Shown here: positions 8,587-16,400 of the stretch, piece after piece | How positions within the stretch are numbered: position 1 is the stretch's first letter | Layout of the letters: each line of letters opens with the position of its first letter | Notes under the pieces: model-generated | Told to the model about the DNA's origin: nothing | The model's database searches: none | Seen by the model: only the letters and a program-made list of their open reading frames with translations | Program-made: the position numbers and the translations under genes | From: Hyphomicrobiales bacterium | GTDB taxonomy: Bacteria > Pseudomonadota > Alphaproteobacteria > Rhizobiales > Rhizobiaceae | Direction: 5' to 3' | DNA length: 60,108 bases | Assembly (NCBI GenBank): GCA_900473175.1 | Contig: UCKM01000027.1 | Location: forward strand, 1-60,108

Positions 8587-10644
8587 ATGACCAACGAGCA
8601 AATGGATCTGCTATCGATCAATACTATTCGCACGCTATCGATGGACGCAGTGCAGGCCGCCAATTCCGGCCATCCCGGCACGCCAATGGCGCTCGCCCCA
8701 TTGGTTTACACTCTCTGGAATCGGGTGATGCGTTTTGATCCGAAGGATCCAGTCTGGCCCAACCGCGACCGTTTCGTGCTTTCCAACGGTCATGCCTCAA
8801 TGCTTCTTTGGTCGGCGCTTCACCTTGCCGGTGTTCAGGCCGTCAACGCCGACTATGAGAAGTTGGGACGACCGGCAGTGACGCTCGATGACATTCGCCG
8901 GTTCCGTCAATTCGGCAGCAAGGCACCAGGGCATCCAGAGTACCACCTGGTCTCGGGCGTCGAGGCCACTACCGGACCACTGGGACAGGGAATTGCCACC
9001 AGCGTCGGCATGGCCATTGCCCGTCGCTGGCTTGCCGGCCGATACAACCAGCCGGGATACGAAATTTTCGACTATGACGTCTACGCAGTGTGCGGCGACG
9101 GCTGCCTGATGGAGGGCGTCGGGTCGGAAGCCGCGTCGCTTGCCGGCCATCTTGGTCTGGAAAATCTGTGTTGGGTCTACGACAACAACCACATCACCAT
9201 CGAAGGAAGCACCAGCATCGCTTTTACAGAAGACGTCGCGGTCAGGTTCCTCGGTTATCGATGGAACGTCCTGCGCGTCGGCGACGCCAACGATGTCGAT
9301 CGCATCGAGAATGCGCTGCAGACGTTCCGACAGACGAAGGGTCGCCCTACGCTCATCATCCTCGATAGCCATATCGGCTACGGTTCACCGAACCGTCAGG
9401 ACACCGCCGCAGCGCACGGCGAGCCGCTCGGCGACGACGAGATCCGGCTTACCAAGCGGGGCTACGGCTGGCCCGAGGACGCGAAGTTTCTGGTCCCCGA
9501 CGGCGTCGTCGAACACTTCGCGGCGGGTGTAGGAGCGCGCGGAGGACAGATCCACCGCCAATGGGATGAACTCTTCTCCGCCTACAAATCGAAGCACTCT
9601 GGACTTGCTCTGGAAATCCAACAAATGCAGCGGCGCGATCTTCCCGCGGGTTGGGACCGCAACCTGCCGACCTTCGTCATCGATGAGAAAGGCATTGCCG
9701 GGCGCGACGCCTCGGGTCAGGTACTCAATGTTCTCGCGCAGAACATCCCCTGGTTTCTCGGCGGTTCAGCAGATTTGGGTCCCTCGAACAAAACCACCTT
9801 GAAGTATGACGGTGCCGGTGATCTCCAGGCCGATAGCCCGGGAGGGAAAAATCTCCATTTCGGGATCCGCGAAAACGCAATGGGGGCAATAGTGAACGGG
9901 CTGGCGCTCTCCAAATTGCGCCCGTTCGGCGCTACGTTCTTCATCTTCAGCGATTACGCGCGGCCCGCGATCCGGCTCTCTGCTTTGATGGAGCTGCCGA
10001 CGCTTTTCGTTTTGACGCACGATGCGATGGGCGACGGCGAGGATGGCCCGACGCATCAGCCCATCGAACAGCTCGCATCCCTGCGTGCGGTTCCCGGACT
10101 CACGTTGATTAGACCCGGCGACGCGAACGAAGTTGTCGAAGCCTATCGCTGCATCATGCAGCTCAAGCACCGGCCAGCGGTGCTCGTCCTGTCGCGACAG
10201 CCACTACCCACGCTCGACAGGGGAAGAAACGCACAAACGGCCGGTGTCGCATTCGGCGCTTACATCCTCGCGGATCCGCCGGAGGGCAAGCCGGAGGTAA
10301 TCCTCATCGCCAGCGGTAGCGAACTGAGTCTCGCTGCGCAGGCGCACGCCGCCCTCGTCGCTGAGGGCATCCGCTCTCGTGTCGTGTCGATGCCATCCTG
10401 GGATCTGTTTGAACGCCAATCGGAGGATTACCGCAACAGCGTGTTGCCGAAGGACGTCCGGGCCCGTGTGGCGATCGAGCAGGCTTCAACCTTTGGCTGG
10501 GAGCGCTACGTCGGCCGCGAAGGCCACACCATCGGGATGCACACCTTCGGTGCCTCCGCGCCCCTTAAGGCGTTGCAACAGGAGTTCGGATTCACCGTCG
10601 AAAATATCGTTGCGGCTGCCAAAGCACAGCTGCCCAGGAAGTAG
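8587..10644 (+). CDS. tkt: Transketolase
   Basis: A 685-residue thiamine-diphosphate enzyme of the non-oxidative pentose phosphate pathway. Visible blocks are the N-terminal ANSGHPGTPMALAP, SNGHASML, GPLGQGIATSVGMA, the thiamine diphosphate motif CGDGCLMEGVGSEA with VYDNNHITIEG, and in the C-terminal half THDAMGDGEDGPTHQPIEQLA. Length matches full-size transketolases (660-690). The ATG at 8587 follows AGGTGAGG; a GTG at 8578 is possible but lies inside that binding site. It closes the set tal-pgi-gnd-zwf-tkt, giving both branches of the pathway on one transcript. Confidence 0.95.
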   Translation: MTNEQMDLLSINTIRTLSMDAVQAANSGHPGTPMALAPLVYTLWNRVMRFDPKDPVWPNRDRFVLSNGHASMLLWSALHLAGVQAVNADYEKLGRPAVTLDDIRRFRQFGSKAPGHPEYHLVSGVEATTGPLGQGIATSVGMAIARRWLAGRYNQPGYEIFDYDVYAVCGDGCLMEGVGSEAASLAGHLGLENLCWVYDNNHITIEGSTSIAFTEDVAVRFLGYRWNVLRVGDANDVDRIENALQTFRQTKGRPTLIILDSHIGYGSPNRQDTAAAHGEPLGDDEIRLTKRGYGWPEDAKFLVPDGVVEHFAAGVGARGGQIHRQWDELFSAYKSKHSGLALEIQQMQRRDLPAGWDRNLPTFVIDEKGIAGRDASGQVLNVLAQNIPWFLGGSADLGPSNKTTLKYDGAGDLQADSPGGKNLHFGIRENAMGAIVNGLALSKLRPFGATFFIFSDYARPAIRLSALMELPTLFVLTHDAMGDGEDGPTHQPIEQLASLRAVPGLTLIRPGDANEVVEAYRCIMQLKHRPAVLVLSRQPLPTLDRGRNAQTAGVAFGAYILADPPEGKPEVILIASGSELSLAAQAHAALVAEGIRSRVVSMPSWDLFERQSEDYRNSVLPKDVRARVAIEQASTFGWERYVGREGHTIGMHTFGASAPLKALQQEFGFTVENIVAAAKAQLPRK

Positions 10645-10658
10645 GGCAAATTCGCATC

Positions 10659-12017
10659 ATGCGCGAAATGCAGTCAACCCACGCCAAAATCGACCGGCTG
10701 CCGACCGATGAAGACTGGGGACGGCTGCAGTTCACGACGTTGCTGTACTATCTGCACGATACAAACCCGGACAACGGTCTGGTTCGAGACAAAACGGAGT
10801 CCAATGCCCCGGCAAGCATCGCGGCTATCGGCATGGCGCTGGCCGCGCTTCCCGTCATTGTAGAACGTGGCGTCATTATCCGCGAATTCGCGGCGAAGAT
10901 AGCCCGCAAGCGACTGCGATACTTGATGGAATGCCCTCAAGGGCCAGAGCCGGATGCGTCGGGCTACAAAGGCTTTTTCTACCATTTTCTGGACATCGAG
11001 ACGGGTCGGCGGGTTTGGCAATGTGAGCTGTCGACCATTGATTCAGCCTTTCTGTTCGCAGGCGCCTTGACGGTTGCCACCTATTTCGATCGCGACACCG
11101 CCGATGAGGCGGAAATCCGCCACCTCGGCACGGCGCTCTATGAGCGGGCTGACTGGAACTGGGCCTGCGCTGGCGGTCTCTCGCTGACGCATGGCTGGCG
11201 CCCGGAAAGCGGGTTCATCCCGCATCGTTGGCAAGGCTATGACGAAGGGTTGCTGCTCTACATCCTCGGCCTTGGCTCGCCGACCCACCCGCTACACCCG
11301 CAGAGCTATGCCGCGTACACCGCAACCTACGACTGGAAGAAAATCTACGGCCGCGAGCTGCTTTATTCAGGTCCGCTTTTTACACATCAGCTGTCGCACA
11401 TGTGGGTGGACTTTCGCGACATCCGCGACGACTTCATGCGGCAGCACGACAGCAACTATTTCGAGAACAGCCGGCAGGCAACGTTCGTGCAGCAGGAATA
11501 TGCAATTCGCAACCCGATGAATTTTGTCGGCTATGGGCAACATTGTTGGGGATTCACCGCCTGCGACGGGCCCGGTTGGACCACCCGAGTCGTCAACGGC
11601 ATCGAGCGGCAGTCCTTCGATTACTACGCTCGCGGCGCTCCGTTCGGCCCGGACGACGGGACCGTCGCCCCATGGGTTGTCATTGCCTCGCTGCCGTTCG
11701 CACCGGAGATCGTCGTCCCGACGATCCACAACTTTGGCCGGATGAAACTCGGCATGACCCGGCTCTACGGGTTCAAACCGTCCTTCAATCCGTCATTTGC
11801 GGTGGAAGATAGTCCCACCGGCTTCTGGGTAAGCCCCTGTCACTTTGGCATCGACCAAGGGCCTGTCATTTTGATGATCGAAAACTATCGGACGGGCTTG
11901 CTCTGGAACATCATGCGCCGCTGTCCGCCGATAGTGGCTGGCTTGCGCCGGGCGGGGTTTTCGGGGGGTTGGCTGGAGGCTGGTGCGACGAAGCGCGGGA
12001 ATGCGACACATCGGTAA
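10659..12017 (+). CDS. Glucoamylase-like (PF10091 / GH144-type) glycoside hydrolase
   Basis: A 452-residue protein of the bacterial glucoamylase-like family, which includes endo-beta-1,2-glucanases (GH144). Family blocks seen: FYHFLDIETGRRVWQCELSTIDSA from about residue 107, HRWQGYDEGLLLYILGLGSPTHP, LFTHQLSHMWVDFR, GFTACDGPGW and the final AGLRRAGFSGGWL. No signal peptide is visible, so it probably acts on cytosolic oligosaccharides. It lies 14 bases after tkt in the same direction. Its glucose product would be a natural substrate for the glucokinase in this operon. The last 14 residues after SGGWL are not family-like and run into the SulP remnant. The exact glycosidic linkage cut cannot be read from the sequence. 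Confidence 0.82.
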   Translation: MREMQSTHAKIDRLPTDEDWGRLQFTTLLYYLHDTNPDNGLVRDKTESNAPASIAAIGMALAALPVIVERGVIIREFAAKIARKRLRYLMECPQGPEPDASGYKGFFYHFLDIETGRRVWQCELSTIDSAFLFAGALTVATYFDRDTADEAEIRHLGTALYERADWNWACAGGLSLTHGWRPESGFIPHRWQGYDEGLLLYILGLGSPTHPLHPQSYAAYTATYDWKKIYGRELLYSGPLFTHQLSHMWVDFRDIRDDFMRQHDSNYFENSRQATFVQQEYAIRNPMNFVGYGQHCWGFTACDGPGWTTRVVNGIERQSFDYYARGAPFGPDDGTVAPWVVIASLPFAPEIVVPTIHNFGRMKLGMTRLYGFKPSFNPSFAVEDSPTGFWVSPCHFGIDQGPVILMIENYRTGLLWNIMRRCPPIVAGLRRAGFSGGWLEAGATKRGNATHR

Positions 12018-12021
12018 GTCG

Positions 12022-12789
12022 GGCATACCCGGACCGGTGATTGTAGTTGTGCTTTCGGTGATCCTTTCCGCGATTTTTAACTTTGAAGGTATCGGCATCG
12101 CCGTTGTCGGCGACATTCCCAGCGGATTGCCCTCACTTTCAATTCCGGCGATTTCGGCGTTTCCTCTGGACAAGATCGCGCTTGGGTCGGCCGCGGTGTT
12201 TGTGATGAGCTTTGGCGCTGGCATTGTCGCTGCCCGTAGTTTCGGGGCGCGTCTAGGCGATGATGTGGACCCGAACCAGGAACTCATAGGACTTGAAACG
12301 GCTAACGTGGCCGCCGGACTATTTGGTGCCTTTCCGGTCAGCGTGTCCGACTCTCGGACTGCAATCAATGTATCGGTCGGCGGCAAGTCTCAGTTGGCCG
12401 GGCTCGTGTCGGCCGGTGTGCTGATCGCCACACTGCTCTTTCTTAACGATGCATTGCGCATTTTGCCGATCCCCGCGCTCGCAGCCATTCTTGTCGCGGC
12501 TGCTATCAGCTTGATTGATATTGAGGAATTGCGTCAGGTCTGGCGTATCAGCCGCACGGAATTCGTCTTCGCTTTGATCACGATGGGCGGGGCGATAGGC
12601 TTTGGCGTGCTGAACGGCGTTATCATCGCAATTGCCGCGACATTGATCTATCTTCTCCACAAGAGGCGCGAGGACTGCTTCGCCTCGGCCAGGGCCCCCC
12701 GCCATGAAAAACATTGCCGTAGATTGCTGGAACGCATGGTGTGGCCGGAGGCAGAATTTGCCCTTCCTGTGGCTATCGACACTCGATAG
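12022..12789 (+). pseudogene. SulP-type anion transporter fragment
   Basis: The middle portion of a SulP-family sulfate/bicarbonate transporter, from IPGPVIVVVLSVILSAIF through SFGARLGDDVDPNQELIGLETAN and the later transmembrane segments to LIYLLHKR near 12665. About the first 190 residues are missing, and the C-terminal STAS domain is replaced by unrelated codons. A frame start at 11983 overlaps the hydrolase gene and is not a family N-terminus. Five or six hydrophobic segments remain, not enough for a working transporter. The junction with the preceding gene suggests a deletion between the two. Confidence 0.75.
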
Positions 12790-13133
12790 CCATTGCCGGC
12801 GGAACACGAGTAAACGGCGGGCTCGTCAAGGTTTCTATCAATGTTCCAGTGGCGAATGCCGCTTCCGGTTCACCGTGACGACGCACGCTGATTGGAATGC
12901 CAAGACGGTTCATCACGCGCTCCTGGCAGGCTGCCGATGGTGTAACCGAGAAAGTGAACAATTTCAGCTACCTGACGCGTCCGGCATGCGCAACGAGAAA
13001 TGTATTTCGGGCAATCGATCAAGCCAAGCACCACACAAATTGAGGAAGACCTGATTAACTGCCGCGCGACATCCGGCTTAAAATTGACGAAATCGGTCAT
13101 GGTGTTGAGTGCTGCGTACAAGACGGCACTGGC
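12790..13133. other. Stretch without a recognisable gene
   Basis: Short open frames exist on both strands but none shows a family motif. It probably contains the worn end of the SulP locus and the downstream end of the hydrolase gene on the minus strand. Confidence 0.4.
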
Positions 13134-14294
13134 CTACGTACCGTTGAAGGTTGCCCTCGCGGAGCGACCAAGTCTGGCTGCCGCCCCGACACTAGCACCG
13201 GAAACGCGCTCTCCGAGCTTAAGATCGCTGCCGGCAATTTCCTGTCCCTCGATCAGGCGATTCCCAATGAGGCGGACAATCTCCGGGCTTTCCGCAAACT
13301 TGGTGTGGTTGGTGGTATCGCCGACCTTTAGCTTGGTCAGATTTATGACCACAATGTTGAATTCCTTTAGTTTGGATCTATAGGGCTCCTTGTCTGGATC
13401 GAGGGAGCCGACACGGTCGATGTTCCCTCCGAGCCAGCGGGACAGCGCGAGTGCCTTGTCGTCGCGCGATAGGAATATCGTGATGCGCGGCCGAGGCTCG
13501 CTCATTTGGAGCAGCTCGCTTCGGAACACCTCAACGTCGAGATCAGGCGCGGCCATGATAACGTTTTTGATCTTTGGAAATATGCGGCCTTGCCTGATCG
13601 ACATTTGCCTCAAGGCTTCCACCATCGTCCAATTGCCCATGGAATGCGCCATCACCGTGATGTCTGACACATTCGGATCCGTGGCCGCGCGGGTGAGAAG
13701 ATATTCCAACGCATCTCTGGAATAGGTGGCGCTCTCCTTGTCATAGACATAATCAAGGACCCGCCCGCGCGACGGCCAGGTAAAAAGCACCGGAGCAGCT
13801 TCGGTCCCAGAATCGTGGGTGATCTGAGCAAGTCTATACGCCGCCGAGACGAATGTGTTGTTAAAGCCATGCACGAAGACGAATAGCTTCCGCTTTTTGC
13901 CCGCGACGTTGAGGAACCATTTGTCGACGTCCGCAGCATTCATGTCGTTGGCTTTGGTCGCCACAAAGTCCGTCCTCGCATCCGGCTTCGGACCCTTTGG
14001 CCATTGGACCTCTCCTATCTTCCTCGATTTATCCGGAGGAATGGACACGACGAGATTATAAAGGGAGCGATTTCTCGCCCGTTCGCCGGTGTAAATTACG
14101 CCCGGAACGGACGACCGCTCCCTCGTCGACATGACGAGCATGTCCACCTGGTCTACCCCCGGAGGCAGGCGCGCCTCGGCTCCTTCCATAAGGGCTATGT
14201 GATGTTGTTGGGAAGCGCAGCCAGTGCACCAAACAACCAGCCACAGGAGACAAATCGCACGCAGTTTGTTCGAACGCTTTGCGACTGTCGGCAT
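13134..14294 (-). CDS. Lipoprotein alpha/beta hydrolase, DUF900 type
   Basis: A 386-residue protein starting MPTVAKRSNK, with a basic N-terminus, a hydrophobic stretch and a lipobox (VVWCTGCAS), so it should be a lipoprotein in the cell envelope. The central part is an alpha/beta hydrolase of the DUF900 type: oxyanion block FVFVHGFNNTF, strand VLFTWPSRG, and nucleophile elbow VMAHSMGNW with the expected serine. An aspartate in MAAPDLDVEVF and a late histidine in TTNHTKF could complete the triad. The ATG at 14294 has GGAGAAAG upstream and fits the signal better than the ATG at 14318. Substrate unknown; esterase or lipase activity is the family expectation. Confidence 0.8.
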   Translation of the reverse strand: MPTVAKRSNKLRAICLLWLVVWCTGCASQQHHIALMEGAEARLPPGVDQVDMLVMSTRERSSVPGVIYTGERARNRSLYNLVVSIPPDKSRKIGEVQWPKGPKPDARTDFVATKANDMNAADVDKWFLNVAGKKRKLFVFVHGFNNTFVSAAYRLAQITHDSGTEAAPVLFTWPSRGRVLDYVYDKESATYSRDALEYLLTRAATDPNVSDITVMAHSMGNWTMVEALRQMSIRQGRIFPKIKNVIMAAPDLDVEVFRSELLQMSEPRPRITIFLSRDDKALALSRWLGGNIDRVGSLDPDKEPYRSKLKEFNIVVINLTKLKVGDTTNHTKFAESPEIVRLIGNRLIEGQEIAGSDLKLGERVSGASVGAAARLGRSARATFNGT

Positions 14295-14426
14295 GCAACT
14301 TTCTCCGGCCCTCGTCACCTAAACATGAGGCGACATACTATCCATAATCTCATATTCCCAGTTTTTACCTGTTTTAGGCGAGTATTTTTCTTTTTTTCGC
14401 TACCGAGTTGAGATCACCGGGAAGAT

Positions 14427-14663
14427 TCAGCGCTGGGAACGCCAGTGGTCGTTCGCGGCGGCGATTGTTTGGAAGTTGATGGCAATGACCTGCGACGCTG
14501 CAATGAGACTGTCAGCATCGTGTTCATAAATTACTCTCAGCCTCTTTCGGATTTCTTCCGACGGCTGGGTAATCTTCACGCCCATGCGTGTAGGCTTGAC
14601 CGCAAGCTCCCAACCGGATTGTGGCATCGGCGCCAACAGACTGGTGAGCCAAGGTTCAGCCAT
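14427..14663 (-). CDS. Small hypothetical protein
   Basis: A 78-residue frame beginning MAEPWLTSLL with GGAGACAAG upstream. It has no signal peptide or membrane span; the middle (EEIRKRLRVIYEHDADSLIAASQ) should be helical. I do not recognise the family. The good binding site and separate position make it a plausible gene, but codon evidence is limited. Confidence 0.45.
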   Translation of the reverse strand: MAEPWLTSLLAPMPQSGWELAVKPTRMGVKITQPSEEIRKRLRVIYEHDADSLIAASQVIAINFQTIAAANDHWRSQR

Positions 14664-14988
14664 GGCTTCTTGTCTCCATTTCGTTTGATCGAATTCTGCT
14701 CACCGTCATTGGTTCGAATTCTGCCCTATGTCGTGCGCATCGAGACTGTCTTTTCTGATAGGCGCATACATTGCGAATTAGAGACACAATTTCGATCCTC
14801 AACCCGGGACCGGACGAGTATCGTTGGAAAATCGCGCGCTTTTGTCAGAATCAGACATTTTTTTCGATTCGCTGGCCATTATCGCCGCCCACAAGAATTG
14901 TCCGAAATTGAAATGAGGCGTATGTCTCGTTCAAGCGCCGTGAAAGATGCGCATTATTCCTGACTTGGCCTAGCGAGGAGGAATCAAG
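14664..14988. other. Intergenic stretch
   Basis: No gene recognised. It lies between divergent starts and should contain promoters for the minus-strand gene ending at 14427 and for the region of the broken AraC gene. Confidence 0.35.
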
Positions 14989-15280
14989 ATGCCAGAGAGT
15001 GGGGCATACGGTGAACGATTGGGTTCGCGATTCAACCTGGAGAATGTTCCCACTGTTATCTCTCGCACGTTCAAGAAAGCAAATTTAGCGGTCACAAGGC
15101 TGCGCTCCGACAATCCTCCTACCGATCTGACCTTTGAGCGGAGGAGTTTCAGTTGCAACTCTTGCCCGCGAATGCGGCCTTCCGACGAGCATTTTCTGCC
15201 GGGCTTTCAAGAAGAAAACGGGATTGGCCCCGTACGAATGGCTCGAGCGTATTCGGCACGCTGTACATAAATCGGGCAAC
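14989..15280 (+). pseudogene. AraC-family regulator with internal deletion
   Basis: The first 45 codons from ATG 14989 (MPESGAYGERLGSRFNLEN, then TFKKANLAVTRLRSDNPPT) match the N-terminus of rhizobial AraC regulators. From about 15140, in a different frame, comes a typical AraC DNA-binding helix region: VATLARECGLPTSIF and FKKKTGLAPYEWLERIR. About 200 residues between them are gone and the frames do not join. The intact gene was probably the regulator of the export operon that starts just downstream. Confidence 0.7.
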
Positions 15281-15335
15281 AGTAGAGATGGCGTGCCCGG
15301 AGATGGTCATGGATGAGCGGCGAGGGCAACTTTCA

Positions 15336-16400
15336 ATGGACAATGATGATACTGGCTTCCGTCCATCAATCACGCCAGGTGGAGGGCCGGAATCGGGCCC
15401 CGATTTCGGCTCGCCCAAGGCTTCACGCGCGGGGGCTGCAATCGTCGCTCTCACGGTGGCAGCCATCGTCGGCCTCTCGCTGTGGTACCTGGTTCAGCCG
15501 CAGCCACTCCTTGTCCAGGGTGAAGTGGATGCGACACGCGTCGACATCGCCGCGCGGGTTGACGGGCGTGTTGCCGAGCGCCCGATCAATCGGGGAGACA
15601 ATGTGGCCGCCGGTCAGTTGCTCGTCTCCATCGACAATCCCGAACTGCTCACCAAGCTGCAGGAAGCGGAGGCGGCGCAGAATGTGGCGCTTGCGGATCT
15701 TAAACGCATAGAGGTCGGTACGCGAGCGGAGGTCGTCGCCGAGCGCAAGGCAGCCGTCGCTTCGGGTGAAGCCAGCGCGAAGCTGGCGCAGCAGGTATAT
15801 GACCGCACGAAACAGCTGACCGCAACAGAATTTGCCTCCATTCAGAAGCTGGACGAGGCGACCGCCTCACTCGACGTCGCGCAGCGAACCACCGAACAGG
15901 CGAAACTGGCTTATAACGAGGCGGTCGCCGGCTATACGGTTGAGGAGCGGGGAGTCGCCAAGGCGAACGTCGCCAAGGCGGTAGCGGCGATTGCAACACT
16001 AAAAGCTCAAATCGCCGAACTGACAGTAAAGACACCGATCGCTGCGCAGGTCTATCAGGTGGGCACGGAACTCGGTGAATATGTATCGCCGGGTGTCCCG
16101 CTCCTGTCGCTGGTCGACCTGAACGATGTGTGGCTCCGCTTCGATCTGCGTGAGGACCTCGTTAAGGGACTAAAAGTGGGCGACACATTCAGCGTCAAAG
16201 TGCCTGCTCTTGGCAACAGGTCGATCAACGTTGCGGTGCGCACGATTGCGACTCGCGGCGAATATGCCGGCTGGCGCGCCACCCGGGCGACCGGAGACTT
16301 CGATTTGCGAACGTTCGAGGTTCGGGCGTACCCGGTCGAAAAGATAGCCGACCTTCGCCCGGGCATGAGTGTTTATGCCGAATGGAACGGATCACGCTGA
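15336..16400 (+). CDS. HlyD-family membrane fusion protein
   Basis: A 354-residue periplasmic adaptor. One transmembrane helix near residues 32-52 (AAIVALTVAAIVGLSLWYLV) is followed by a biotinyl-lipoyl half (GEVDATRVDIAARVDGRVAE), a long coiled-coil hairpin, the second lipoyl half (VKTPIAAQVYQVGTELGEYVSPG) and a beta-barrel domain. It would bridge the inner-membrane permease encoded next to an outer-membrane channel. The frame is open further upstream through the AraC remnant. ATG 15336 (GCGAGGG upstream) and ATG 15309 (CGGAG upstream) are both possible starts. The stop overlaps the permease start as TGATG. Confidence 0.85.
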   Translation: MDNDDTGFRPSITPGGGPESGPDFGSPKASRAGAAIVALTVAAIVGLSLWYLVQPQPLLVQGEVDATRVDIAARVDGRVAERPINRGDNVAAGQLLVSIDNPELLTKLQEAEAAQNVALADLKRIEVGTRAEVVAERKAAVASGEASAKLAQQVYDRTKQLTATEFASIQKLDEATASLDVAQRTTEQAKLAYNEAVAGYTVEERGVAKANVAKAVAAIATLKAQIAELTVKTPIAAQVYQVGTELGEYVSPGVPLLSLVDLNDVWLRFDLREDLVKGLKVGDTFSVKVPALGNRSINVAVRTIATRGEYAGWRATRATGDFDLRTFEVRAYPVEKIADLRPGMSVYAEWNGSR

